From Lactarius indigo (lineage: Eukaryota > Basidiomycota > Agaricomycetes > Russulales > Russulaceae), in contig JAFKAC010000135.1 of assembly GCA_025766275.1 (NCBI GenBank), positions 62,001-126,000 on the forward strand: a DNA stretch of 64,000 bases. Reading direction: 5' to 3'. A program made the position numbers and the translations under genes. Every line of letters begins with the position of its first letter. Within the stretch, counting starts at the first letter, position 1. The notes under the pieces were generated by a model. That model made no database searches and was not told the origin of the DNA. It saw only the letters and a program-made list of their open reading frames with translations. Below are positions 10,901-23,123 of the stretch, in pieces.

Positions 10901-12623
10901 CAAGACGTTCGACGAGTCTCCGCTGCACGACGCCTCACGTAACGGGCGCGTCGACATTGTGCAGTTACTACTCGAACACCAAGCGGATGTCAACCTCCTG
11001 AACAGTGATCATCGATCCCCACTCTGGATAGCGTCGTGGCATGGAGAAGTCGGAGTCACACGACTACTATTACAGAATGGCGCAAATGTCGAACCTCGTG
11101 ATGTCCAGGGCCGGGCCCCAATGAACGTCGCGTGTGGACACGGGCATCTAGAAATTGTACGATTACTGCTCGATAGTGGCGCGCAAGTAGACGCTCGAGA
11201 GAATGACGGCTGGACGCCTCTGTGCGCGGCATCCCGGGGCGGATACCCGGATGTGGTGGAATTGCTTCTCGACCATGGTGCTGACGTGAATTCGCAAGAT
11301 AACGAAGGCTGGACCCCATTGCATGGAGCGTCAAATTTCGGCAATTCCGAAGTCGTCAAGCTGCTCCTCGACCACGGCGCAGATATCAACATCCGCGATT
11401 TAGAAGGCGAGACCCCAGTCCACAGAACGTTGGAGGACGACCAACTCGAAGTCGTCCGTTTATTTCTCGCGCATGGCACTGAACCCGATATCCTGAATGG
11501 GAGGTTCATGACACCCTTGTCCGTGGCGTCAGCCGATGGCGAAGTGAAGACTTCACGCTTTCTAATCGAACAAGGCGCGAACGTACATTCAAGCGACCAC
11601 GAGGGATGGACTCCCTTACATTTCGCATCACAAAACGGACATCTCGATGCCGTGCGACTGTTACTTGACCACGGGGCAGATGCTAATTCGCAGGAAGTTG
11701 ACTTTTGGACTCCGCTACACCTTGCGTCGACGAAAGGGCATGTCGAGGTTGCGGAGTTGCTAGTCGAACGCGGTGCAGACGTTGACAAGAAGAACAAGGA
11801 TCAAGCAACGCCACTGGACCGTGCCTCAACTAAAGGGATGCTCGAGATTGTACGCTTCCTTATCAAGTGCGGCTCAGATGTGAATTCTCGAGATGACAAG
11901 GAGTGGGCACCATTACACGCAGCGGCACGTGAGGGGCATCTGGAGGTGGTGAAGCTGTTACTGGAGTCTGGAGCGCAAATCGATGTGCGGAACAACGATG
12001 ACAAATCTCCGTTTGATCTGGCGTTGGCCAACGAGAAGCACGAAGTAGCGATGTTTCTGGCCGAGCGCATGGGGTTAGCTCTACCAGATACGGCATCTCA
12101 GGGCACACTTATGGACGATGACGAGACTCCCGATGACGCGGATGAGATGACGTTGCACACTGCATCAGACAACGGCCGCCTTGATGTCGTGCGAATGCTG
12201 CTTGATCATGGGGCAGATGTCAATACTCGGAACGAGGACTACGAGACGCCATTGGATGTAGCATCGACTGCAGGACATTTGGAGGTTGTACGTCTGCTGA
12301 TGGATCGTGGCGCAGACGTGAATTGTCGCGACCGGCGCGGCTGGACTCCATTGCATAATGCATCCTATAAAGGACACCTCGACGTCGCGCGGTTACTGAT
12401 TGAACGTGGCGCTGATATTGACGCGCTGCACCTGTATCGCTGGACTCCGCTGCACCTCGCGGCTTCATATGGGAACACCGAAATTGTGTATCTGCTGCTC
12501 GACCGAGGCGCTGACATAAATGTGGTCAACTCTGACGGCAGGACACCAGGCCGACAAGCAATGTCGTATGGGCGTCGTAGGATTGCGAATTTGCTTTCAA
12601 ACCATGGCGTGGGTAGGGTATAG
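7917..12623 (+). CDS. STAND/NLR-like receptor, Goodbye-NACHT-ankyrin (copy A)
   Basis: Ten exons: 7917-8198, 8253-8306, 8378-8573, 8621-8773, 8831-8869, 8937-8978, 9034-9204, 9263-9287, 9339-9938, 9989-12623; all junctions are GT-AG and in phase, giving 1398 residues. Residues 1-255 match the fungal STAND N-terminal Goodbye domain (RKLINWLKPVVQVVH; KKLLGESEIE). NACHT follows: Walker A GKPGSGKS at 311-318, rebuilt across two introns; Walker B IIVDALDE near 414-420; ISSRPEFDIR. About 19 ankyrin repeats run from about 762 to the end, with an acidic break before the last five. Such proteins are thought to be cytosolic switches that sense a ligand through the repeats and oligomerise through NACHT; the ligand is unknown. 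Intact, unlike its arrestin neighbour. Confidence 0.9.
10323..10879. repeat. 557-bp tract identical to 20205-20761
   Basis: Base-by-base comparison finds no difference between the two tracts, while the sequence on either side differs at several percent of sites, including silent ones. It covers residues of about 633-818 of receptor A: the region after NACHT and the first ankyrin repeats. Confidence 0.85.
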
Positions 12624-13652
12624 TACTTCGGCAGACGTGATATCACTCAACGTATTCTGTGTTATAACTCCCCTGTTTATTCGGACTCCGGAACGCACTG
12701 TATGGTTCTGATTCCGTTTTTAGCTTTTACACACTTTGTTTTATCACTAACTCACCTGACGAATGTGTAGGAGCGCGGGAAAGCGCGGCTCAGTTTTTTG
12801 GGAGAAATGACTGAGGTATGTACTCTAAGACTACATAGTTTTTAAGTGAAAATAAATATGGGAATCATAACGAGGATCGCAGTCGAGCAAATGAGCTCAA
12901 CTCAGCATCAAGGTATAGTTTAGTAACCAGTCCAGCCGGTCCGGACTCCGAAGTCGTCCGACGCTGACACGTGTGGCACCTCCAACAGAACGCTGATGTG
13001 GTGCTTACTATCAGTGCTGTGCACAACTACGTTAGAATAAATATGCGATGTTTCGTCAATCGTTATAATATGTGTTCTGGGAACGCGCGAACAGTAGGCC
13101 CCCAAGCTTGAGACTAATATACTTGAGTGATTTGGAATCAGTATTGATGAACTCACTATCAGAGGTATCGGATACGGATATGCAACTATACTAACCTCGG
13201 GGGGCGCGACGAGACTACACAAGTGGGGGTTACACGGCCCTGAATAACGTTATTTTTTTGAGCGCCGAAAGATGGTACATGACCATGAAAAACAGGAGAT
13301 GTACTACAAGTCGTGACATGCCGCGGCGGCGATCGATCGTGTCCGTATCAAGAAAGTGGGATGATCAAAGCGGGAGAACAATCGACGGCCGGGGTCCGAA
13401 AAATAAAATGTCCAGCGAAACATACACAAAAAATAGATTGTAATAGTACGACACAAACAGCCAAGCAAGCTAACAAGCAAATAAATAAATAAGCACACAC
13501 TTGCATGTAATCGTTACAGTAGTCAGATGTGGGTATGTTACTGTAGCAATACAACAAATAAGGACGATGGCGTCATCAAGAAATAAATTAAAAACATAAA
13601 TACCGTACGAATATCGTAAAAAAAAGTCGTCGAGAAGAGTAGACTTGGGAAA
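12624..13652. other. Spacer between unit A and unit B
   Basis: 12624-12745 matches the 3' flank of receptor B. About 12746-12985 and 13030-13180 have no counterpart behind receptor B and look like later insertions; no gene or terminal repeat was recognised in them. From about 13190 the arrestin 3' flank of unit B begins. Confidence 0.6.
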
Positions 13653-16600
13653 TCACGCAGCCTGCCCCTGATACTGTCTGATCAAATCACACAACAGTGC
13701 CTGCCCCAATGCAAGGTCGGCCTTGAGGCCCACCCCACTCACGAACGGCGGGTGCCAGCCTGCCGTCGCAGGCTGAGGGGATGGGGACGCCGCAATGGCT
13801 GGTGGGGGCGTAGGCAAGCGCACGCTCGCGCAGGCCCGAGCGCCGGGCGGTTGTGCGAGTGATGAGGTAGACAAAAGGACGGGCGTGGCGATGGACGAGG
13901 AGAGCGCGGGCGAGGATGGCATCGCTGCCGCCGCCACGCCGAGCCTGATCAGCGCACGGGGCACGCGTGCCGCGGCTGGCGGCGCGCCCTCTTTCTCGAC
14001 TTTCTCGGCCTTCGTTGATGCTGGTGTTGCGAACGCTGCGGGTTTGCCAAGTCTGAGGGGAACACGCCCGTCGGGGACACGAGCTCCCGGCGCGACGATG
14101 GACGTCATCGGCTTCAACGGCGTGGGGGTCGAGACAAGGTTCCTGTTGTTGTTATCGCTCTTATGAGCCGCAGCTTTGAGCTGTGTGGGATTGCCCGTAG
14201 CTTTGGTCCCCTTTTCCACTGGCGTCGGCGCCCTTGCACCCCCGGTTTTGGTAGCCTCCGCCCAGATAGACGCCACAGCAGTGACCTGCCCGCTGCGCAC
14301 AGACTTGACGTCGTACTTCATCTCCACCTGCGGGGGTGGCGGGAACTTATTCGCGACGCGCCTAGCAGTGGGGGGGACGTTTGACTGAGCAGTTGGCGCG
14401 GATTCGGGCGCGGGGAGGGTGATAGGTGCGCGACGGAGTGTAGTGACGGAAATGAAGCCAGATGAGCGCAGGTTCGGATTCGACTCGATGACCGCCAATG
14501 GCTCTTGTGCAGGAGCGGGCGAGGGGTCGGCAGTAACAGTAGGGTCTGGTGCTGGGTTGGGTGAGGATGCAGGCGCCTGTTCTTGAGGAAATGTGGGCGA
14601 ACGAGTATCCTCGTTCTCCACCACTGCATCCGCCACCACGAGCTCTCTCTCCGCCTCCGGAGGCGCCAGTTTCTCCAACTACTCCGCAAACCGGCCCCTC
14701 GCTGCCCGCTTAAGCTTCGCGGCCTCCTTGTCGCACACCTCACGCTCCTTCTTCATCTTCTCCCTGTCCTTCGAGTCCGACTTGACAGACTTGCGCGACC
14801 GCGCCTTGTGTGTCCCGCGCTCGCTGCCGGATGACGCACCTGCGCCCTTAAGCGCTACGTGCAACCATCGGTGTCGTCGCCTTCGACATCCTCACCATCG
14901 CCCTCCTGCTGTTCCAGTCCAACGAGCACGTTATCGCTAGCGTTGGCATTACGTCCGCAAAAGTCCTCCTCGGCGCCGAGCACGAGACTCGATATCGCGC
15001 TCTCGTTCACGCCCGCGCCGCCACCGACCACCTCGTCAGCGTGTTCGAGCTCCTCTGCCGCCGCCACCTTCCCCTGTCTTTTTCCGGGAGTGGGTACGGG
15101 CACGGGCACGGGCGTGGGTGGGGGATCGGCCATGACGACTGGCGCAGGAGGATATTTGCGCGTGCCGACTTGCTCTACGAGGCGCTGTTCGAGGGCATCC
15201 AGAACGTTGTCTTCCGTCTCCCGTCCCCGCTCCGTGAAAACAAGCTGTCGTGGCGCTGCGGTGGCCGTAAGAGCGACAGAGCCGAGAGGGACGGCGTGCG
15301 CGGCACCATTTCCGGCTCTGCACTCGCTTGCTCTTTCTCGAAAATATCCTGGGCAACTGGGCGCATACTTTCGCTGTATCCCAGCAGTTTCCCAAATGGG
15401 ACAGGCGGAGTGGGGAGCGTCTTGTCTGCAACTGCCTTGGCCTCCATCTCTGCTGCAGCCTGCACTGCCATCTCCTCCAGCTTCACGACACTCAAGCTTC
15501 GCGTGCACGTCCCCACCCTCCCGAAGCTTGGCGCAAATCGGTCTACGTCGAGCGTCTCGCTCACGAGCTTCGGGGAGGGTATCGGCTTTGGCGCCAGCAC
15601 CTCCACCTCTACTTGCGTAGGCGGGGGCGTCACAGACCGAGCAGGGGGCAGTGAGACCGAGCGGGCCCGTGACGTTGCGCGGAGGTGGTGGGATATCCGC
15701 GCCGAGAGGCTACCGTGACCGATCGTCTGCTGCGATGGGTGCCGTTGTTGTTCTTGCTGATGAGAGATAGAACTGAGCATGTGATCCGGTGTGCCAGAAA
15801 TGGGCAGTCCGGACGGAGGAATCGCAGCCATAATGGTGCTTGCGTGGGCATTCGTTGGCCGATGTGGCTGTGGCTGTTCATAGGAGGGACTCCCGATATA
15901 TCCGGGAAGAGGTGGGAACCAGAGCTGTCATCGTGTGATCTATATAGGGGGATAACCAGCGGCCCATGTAGAGGCGCCGCGGATGACGGTAATGGTAGTG
16001 CGAGAGAAGGGATCATGAGATACACGTAGAGCGGAGACCGCACGCGTTCCGCGTAGGGCATCGGCATCGGGATAGGGAGGTGCGGTGATGGCAATGAGTA
16101 GGGATTCTGGTTCAAATATGGGTCCAAATATGCATCTGGAGCCGGATAAGGGTATGTTTGGGGGCAAAGTCGCAGGGTGAAATATAGCCACAGGTAGTTC
16201 AAGTACGATCTCCTTACTAACCATCAGCCCCGAGCAAGTTAGTGATTCGTTCACGTGAAGCGCGGACGGGCCACTCGCCTACCAAGAGGCAGAGAAATGC
16301 GTAAAGAGACCACTCCGCGGACCTCGAATAGCGGCGGGATCTTTTTTTTCACCGCGATTCCTTCGCCTTCGCCCTCGTCTACGTCACCGCCGTGCCTTGG
16401 ATGCGCCGAGACGGTGCAGGCGGATCTCGGGACGTCGAATACAAGCTGTGCAATACCCTTGGTTCCCGGGTTAGCTGTGTACTCTGGGCCACGAAAGGAG
16501 ATGCTTGCGAGGGACTCCGGGATCTGTAGCAGCGGTGGCACCTTTTTACCAGATCCCTGGGCCGGCGCAGGTAGGTGGGGGTACCGGCTGAGTTTAATGT

Positions 16601-17305
16601 GTAAACCTGTCGCTTATGCAGAGCACATAAGATAAAATTCAAGGAAAAGAACAAGGAGAGAGGACGCACCTTTTCGCCGAGTGATTCTTCACCTGAAGCT
16701 CGACGCAAGCGCTCTTGCCTGCCACCAGCATGCCGCCAAGGACGCGGGCCTGCACCCAAATCTTGCTGCCCTCACCGATGACCAGGTATTCTGGCGCGAG
16801 CCAGGTGTGTAACCCATCGTCTTCTTGGATACGTCATCGCCAGGGTATCGCTGGAGGACGACAACCGGGCATTGGCTGGTGACGATCTGGTTCTAGTTCT
16901 TCCAGGCAGCGCCGACAGAAGCGCGGACTTCGTATCGTATTCGGGCGAGCCAGTTTCCAAAGTCTATTGACGGAGGGGAGAAGGTGGGAGAGGAAGCCGG
17001 AAGAGGAAGGTGGCGAGGCTGCGCCAGGCCTGGTGGTAGTTCGCGGGTAAGGGTCGCTCGCCGGCAACTGGTAGCACGGCGTTAGAAAGGGGTAGGCTAT
17101 GACCTTGGTAAAGACGGCGCGTGTGTTTTAATGTTGATGTCGCAGATTGGTCCCTGGATATCAACTCTGGTGGGGGAGGGAACAGGACAAGTCAGTCAGA
17201 TGATAATAGGGAAGAGGCGACCGGACATTCGATAGCAACGAGCTCGAGAACGACGATACCAAGACTGAGGCCCATATCGGTGCAGGACTCGAACTCACCT
17301 CCCAG
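13653..17305 (-). pseudogene. Arrestin-related gene, decayed copy B
   Basis: Follows the intact copy C over most of its length. Breaks seen: the Trp codon before LEKLAPPE is a TAG stop (plus-strand CTA near 14680); bases are lost near 14855 where copy C reads DGRTQRLSKGAGASS, shifting frame; further shifts occur towards the N-terminal lobe. The glutamine run of the tail is shortened and interrupted. Exon 1 is truncated and joined at about 17305 to arrestin 3'-end sequence, as in copy A. Some stretches, such as the segment around 16860-16900, are kept here although lost in copy A, so the two copies decayed independently after the shared rearrangement. Confidence 0.85.
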
Positions 17306-17620
17306 CGGAATCACGCGGCCTGCCCCTGAGACTGCCTGATCAAACAACACAACCTTGCCTGCCCAAATGCGAGATTGGGCCGAGAGGACGGGTACTATAA
17401 GAAGCCACCGCCGCAAGGGTAGGTGAGGACGAAGAGGGTAGAGAGTCGTGGACGTGGACGCGAGAGCGCGGGACGTCACGCCAGGCGGGTGCGCAGGAGA
17501 CGCGGGAGACGGAAGGACGAGCATGCCATTGGACAAGGGCGGAGCGGGCAAGGACGGCCGTCGCTCCGCCAAGCCCGAATAGCGAGCACGCGGAGCCTGA
17601 GGCCTGAGGCCCGAGGCCTG
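17306..17620 (-). pseudogene. Fragment of arrestin 3' end fused to arrestin exon 1 (copy B)
   Basis: Sequence GGAATCACGCGGCCTGCCCC at about 17307 repeats the end of the arrestin gene including its stop region (compare 13645-13670), continues into tail-coding debris, and lies in the 5' flank of receptor B. A 126-residue open frame crosses the fusion but shows no ordered domain. Confidence 0.7.
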
Positions 17621-17795
17621 AGCTGACGGGGATTCGAGTAGCGACTAGTGAGCAGTCAGAGAATTATACAGTGACTTCCAACTAACTACGACGTGGGTGG
17701 GCTGGCTCGGCGCTCAACTTAAGCTTGAGTGGCAAGCGCTGACCACCCAGTCCTTCCACCCAAATCGATCTCACCATCAGTGACCACACATTCAT

Positions 17796-20700
17796 ATGTC
17801 GTCGGCCCACCCATCCGCCTCCCCTTCTAATTTTCGCCTCATCCTCGACGCATTCGATCACTACGCCGACCAGGTTGGCATAGACCTCACAAAGAACCCG
17901 CTCGCCGAAGCAATCCGACGCTGTGAATCTCCCAATGCTGTCCTCCAACTCCTTCAAGAAAAGGCCCAGGCGTTTAAAGACTATCGAGATGGAGATCGCA
18001 AACTCATGAATTGGCTTAAACCGGTAGTTCAGGTCGTCCATGGACTCTCTGGTCTTCTTGGAGAGGCCATTAGATTCGTCAGTCGAGCACCTTGATTCCT
18101 GCAGTTTGCATTTTCACACTTCTGACACCAGGTACCGTTCCCACCAGCAAGTGCAGTCCTCGTCGGTGTCGAAGTTCTCCTCACCGTGCGTACCCTCTAT
18201 ATAATCCATCTCTATCTTCCTGTTCCTGATCTGACAGTGATGTCTGGACACATCAGGCGGCCAGCGATGTCAGCTCGAGCTACGATTCCCTCGTAGACTT
18301 GTTCGAATGCCTCGGAAACTTCCTCAAACGCCTTCAAATATACACTTCCATCCCGTTCACTCCTTTGATGACAGACATCATTGTAAAGATATTGGTTGAG
18401 CTACTCTCGGTGCTCGCACTCGCCACTAAACAGGTTCAGCAAGGTAGACTGAGTAAGTGGATTATTGGGTCTAAGTTCTGGTAGCTGAACGTGATACAGA
18501 GAAGTTTGCAAAGAAGCTGCTAGGAGAGAGCGAAATCGAGGCGGTGCTGCAGAAGCTGGACCGTCTGACCCGGGAAGAAGCTCGGATGATGGGAGCGCAG
18601 ACTCTAGAAGTTGTGCACTGTCTCGTGAATAATGTGAAAGCGGTCATGGACGGTGGGTGACCGATGTTCGGATCGGTATTGATGTTGCGCTGAGCTGATA
18701 TGTGGATAGACGGTAGGGTATCGCTGGATGGAGTCAGGAATGTTCTGGGTATGTTACGGCCTGGGCCGTCCTATGTACCCAGGTGTTTTATGTGCCGGCT
18801 GACGACTTGTACCAGTCACGATGCAAGGGATAGCGAGCGAGATAAATAAGATGAAACGTCCGTCACCTCTTTGTTCTACCTCTTGTGATCGCTCAGACTG
18901 AATGGTTCATAGGTGATCAGCTGCAAAAGGACGCGCGAAGTTGGATCTCCCCTCCAGATCCGTCGAAGAATTACAACATTGCGTATGAGGCTCACCAAAC
19001 TGGAACGGCCATATGGTTCTTACAAGGCGTCGTTTTTTCCGACTGGAACGCCGAGGGTACGCTGTTGTGGATTCATGGCAAACGTGCGTGTCCTTGAGTG
19101 TCTTCCGTGCTATGCACCCTGATGAGTTCCTTGCTTCGTAGCGGGATCGGGAAAAAGTGTTCTCACGTATGTCGCTTCTCGTCATTGTTGCTTGGTGTCA
19201 CTCACACTCTCCACTAGCTCCGCGATCATTCGGGACATCGAGGGCCTGTGCGCAGCCGGATTGGCATTGATGGCGTTCTTTTACTTCGATTTTAGGGACA
19301 CCGACAAGCAACATCGTCGTGGATTACTCTCTTCTCTCATTTGCCAGCTCTGCGCCGAGTCGGACTCTTGCTATGAAATTCTGTCTCGCCTGTATTCATC
19401 TCACGGCGCGGGGACACGAGAGCCTAGCGATAGTGCGCTTGCGCGGTGTCTAATGGATATGCTGCAACTGGAAGGACTGCCGGCAATTTATATCATTGTG
19501 GACGCTCTGGACGAATGTCCTAACACGTCTGGGATGCCGACGCCACGTGAGAAGGTGTTGGAGTTTCTGGAAGATCTTATCGATTGTCAGCTTCCAAATG
19601 TACATCTATGTATTTCCAGCCGTCCGGAGTTCGACATTCGAAGTGTTCTTGAGCCGTTGGCGCGTTTCCGAGTGTCACTTCACGATGAAAGCGGGCAAAA
19701 GAAAGACATTCTGGATTATATCAGCACTATCGTCCATTCAGATAGAAGGATGCGGAAGTGGAGAGCACAGGACAAGCAGCTGGTAATTGATGCCCTCTCT
19801 GAGAGAGCAGACGGAATGTAAGCAATCCCTGTGGTGTCATTTCAGCGTGTTCACTTACGTAAATGGGCAGGTTCCGGTGGGTCTTTTGCCAGTTGGAAAC
19901 CCTGCGTCGTAGTTTTCCTGGGACAATTCGGCACACTCTAGACAAGTTGCCTGAGACCTTGGACGAAACATATGAGCAGATCCTGCTTCGCATCGATAAG
20001 GAGAAACGAAACTCTGCATACCGTCTCTTCCAATGTCTGACGGTGGCTATCTGTCCCCTTCGCGTCGACGAACTTGCCGAGGTTCTTGCCCTCCGCTTTG
20101 ACCCCGGACACCCCGCCGAATATCGCCCAGATTGGCGCCCAGAGGATTCACACGAAGCTGTCTTGTCAGCATGTTCCAGCCTAGTCACCGTTGTCGACGT
20201 CGACGGTTCACCAGTCGTACAATTTTCACATTTTTCCGTGAAGGAATTCTTGACCTCGGACCGGCTCGCGACAGCCAGACCAGAGCTTTCCCGTTATCAT
20301 ATCGTTCCCCATCTTGCGCATACACTCCTCGCCCAAGCCAGCCTCGGCGTCTTACTACAGCTAGATGACAGCGCCGACAAGGACAGCATCAAGAATTTCC
20401 CACTCGCTGTCTATGCCGCCAGACATTGGGTTGACCATTGCCAGTTCGGAGATGTATCGTCCAGTGTCCTGGATGAGATGGTGCATCTTTTCGACCGGGA
20501 CAAGCCACAGTTTTCCACGTGGATCTGGCTGTACGATATTGTCAATCCTTGGAAGGAACACGCATTCACGGCACAGCCAACGCAGCCAGAGACGACCCCA
20601 CTATATTACGCAGTACTCTGTGGGTTTCGCGGCCTCGTAGAGCGCCTAGTTGGTATTTATCCGGAGGACATCAATTCCAGTGTTGGTGAATACGGGACTC

Positions 20701-22502
20701 CCTTGCACACTGCACTCACCCGCGGACACATGGATATCGCGCTTTTACTCCTACAGCATGGTGCGGACGTTAATGTCCTAGACGGGGCGGACGACGAGTC
20801 TCCGCTGCACGATGCCTCACGGAGTGGGCGGGTTGACATTGTGCAGTTATTACTCGAACATCACGCGGATGTTAACCTCCTGAACAGTAATCGTCGATCC
20901 CCACTCTTGATGGCGTCGTGGCAGGGAGAAGTCGAAGTCACACGACTACTATTACAGAATGGCGCAGATGTCGAACATCGTGATGACCAGGGCCTGGCCG
21001 CAATGAACGTCGCGTGTGAATACGGGCATCTAGAAATTGCACGATTATTGCTCGATAGTGGCGCGCAGGTAGATGCGCGAGACAATGACGGCTGGACGCC
21101 TCTGGGCGTGGCATCTTGGAACGGATACCCGGATGTGGTGGAATTGCTTCTCAACTGCGGTGCGGACGTGAATTCGCAAGATAACAAAGGCTGGACCCCA
21201 TTGCACGGAGCATCAAATTTCGGCAATTCCGAAGTCGTGAAGCTGCTCCTCAGCTACGGCGCAGATGTCAACATCCGCGATTTAGAAGGCGAGACTCCTG
21301 TCCACAGAACGTTGGAGGATGACCGACTCGAAGTCGTCCGTTTATTTCTCGCGCATGGCACTGAACCCGATATCCTGAATGGGAGGTTCATGACACCCTT
21401 GGCCGTGGCGTCAGCCAATGGCGAGATGAAGACTTCACGCTTTCTCATCGAACAAGGTGCCAACGTACACTCGACCGACCACGAGGGCTGGACTCCCTTA
21501 CATTTCACATCACAAAACGGACATCTCGAAGCCGTTCGGCTGTTACTCGACCACGGGGCGGATGCTAATTCACAGGACGCTGATTTTTGGACTCCGCTAC
21601 ACCTTGCGTCCAAGAATGGGCATGTCGAGGTTTCGGAGTTACTAGTCGAACGCGGTGCGGAAGTTGACAAGAAGAACAAGTATCAAAAAACGCCACTGGA
21701 CCGTGCCTCAGACAAAGGGATGCTCGAGATTGTACGCTTCCTTATCAAGTGCGGCTCAGTTGTGAATTCCCGAGATAGCAAGGCGTGGACATCATTACAT
21801 AAAGCGGCACGTGAGGGGCATCTGGAGGTGGTGAAGCTGTTACTGGAGTCTGGGGCGGAAATCGATGTGCGAGACAATGATGACAAATCTCCTTTTGATC
21901 TGGCGTTGGCCAACGAGAAGCACAAAGTAGCGATGTTTCTGGCCGAGCGCATGGGGTTATCTCTACCAGAAGAAACATCTCCGGGCACGCTTATGGATGA
22001 CGAGACACCCGATGATGCGGAAGAGATGACGCTGCACACTGCGTCATACAGCGGACGCCTTGATCTCGTGCGAACGCTACTTGATCGTGGGGAGGATGTC
22101 AATACTCGGAATGAGGACTACGAGACGCCATTGGACGTAGCATCGACCGCAGGACATTTGGAGGTTGTACGCCTACTGATTGATCGTAGCGCAGACGTGA
22201 ATTGTCGCGATCGGCGCGGTTGGACTCCATTACACGAGGCATCTTATAAAAAACACCTCGACGTCGCGCGGTTTCTGATTGAACGTGGCGCCGATATTGA
22301 CGCACTGCACCTGTATCGCTGTACTCCGCTGCACATCGCAGCCTCAAATGGGTACACCGAAATTGTACAGCTGCTGCTTGACCGAGGCGCTAACGAAAAT
22401 GTGGTCAACTCCGATGGCAGGACACCAGCCCGAGAAGCAATGGCGCATGGGCGGCGTAGGATTGCAAATTTGCTCTCAAGTCATGGCGTGGGAGGGGTAT
22501 AG
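17796..22502 (+). CDS. STAND/NLR-like receptor, Goodbye-NACHT-ankyrin (copy B)
   Basis: Ten exons: 17796-18077, 18132-18185, 18257-18452, 18500-18652, 18710-18748, 18816-18857, 18913-19083, 19142-19166, 19218-19817, 19871-22502; every junction is GT-AG and in phase, giving 1397 residues. Domain order and exon lengths equal copy A: Goodbye domain, NACHT (Walker A GKxGSGKS across introns, IIVDALDE, ISSRPEFDIR), about 19 ankyrin repeats with an acidic break (TLMDDETPDDAEE). Differences from copy A cluster in the ankyrin repeats, often at surface positions (PLCAASRGGY against PLGVASWNGY). Kept open over 4.7 kb while the neighbouring arrestin has decayed, which suggests selection on the receptor. 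Ligand and output unknown. Confidence 0.9.
20205..20761. repeat. 557-bp tract identical to 10323-10879
   Basis: Partner of the identical tract in receptor A. The first mismatches are at 20204 (c against a) on the left and 20762 (t against c) on the right. Confidence 0.85.
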
Positions 22503-23123
22503 TGCTTTGGAGGATGTGATATCACCCAATGTATTCTGTATTATAACTGCCCTGTTTACTCGGAGTTCAGATTCATGTCATATGGTTCTGATTCGGTTTT
22601 TAGCTTTCACATACTTTGTTTTATGACTACGAACGCCGATACGGTGCTTGCTATCAGCGCTGTGTAACTAGGCAACCATACTAACCTCGGGGTGGGGGAG
22701 ACGAAACTACAGAACTGGAGGTTACACAGCTCAGAATAACATTATTGTTTTGCGCGCAGAAAGTTACTACATGACCATGGAAAACAGGAGACGTACTACA
22801 AGTCGTGTCAGTGCCGCGGCGGTGATCGATCGTGTCCGTATCAAGAAAAACGGAATGATTAACGCGGGAGAACAATCGACGGCCAGGGTCCGAAATATAA
22901 AATGCCCAGCGAAGCATACACAACAAATAGTTTGTAATAGTACGACACAAACAGTCAAGCAAGCAAGCAAAAAAAACAAACACTTGCATGTAATCGTTAC
23001 ACTAGTCGGTTGTGGGTATATTAGCAGCACAACAACAAATAAGGACGTCGTCGTCCAGAAACAACAAAAAAAAACATAAATACCGTATGAATATCGTAAG
23101 AAAAGTCGTCGAGAAGAGTAGAC
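22503..23123. other. Spacer between receptor B and arrestin C
   Basis: 22503-22640 is the 3' flank of receptor B. From about 22678 the arrestin 3' flank of unit C runs to the stop codon at 23124. No separate gene is seen. Confidence 0.6.

Larger units (their letters stand above)
3331..12745. repeat. Tandem segmental duplication, unit A
   Basis: Contains a decayed arrestin gene (minus), an arrestin 3'-end fragment (minus) and an intact STAND receptor gene (plus). The start is set where TACTAACC...GGTTACAC also opens units B and C; the end is set where the sequence after the receptor (to TTTGTTTTAT) stops matching unit B. Edges are good to some tens of bases. Start-to-start distance to unit B is about 9.86 kb. 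Confidence 0.8.
13190..22640. repeat. Tandem segmental duplication, unit B
   Basis: Same content and order as unit A: decayed arrestin, arrestin 3'-end fragment, intact receptor. The copies share the arrestin exon 1/3'-end junction, so they descend from one already rearranged unit. Start-to-start distance to unit C is about 9.49 kb. Confidence 0.8.

Noticed and set aside
11009..11797. 262-codon open frame on the minus strand inside receptor A
   Set aside because: It is the antisense shadow of the ankyrin repeats; similar frames occur opposite the repeats of B and D. No protein features of its own.
10755..12600. Regular 99-bp periodicity that could be taken for a DNA repeat array
   Set aside because: It is the 33-residue ankyrin repeat in coding sequence, not a satellite or CRISPR array.
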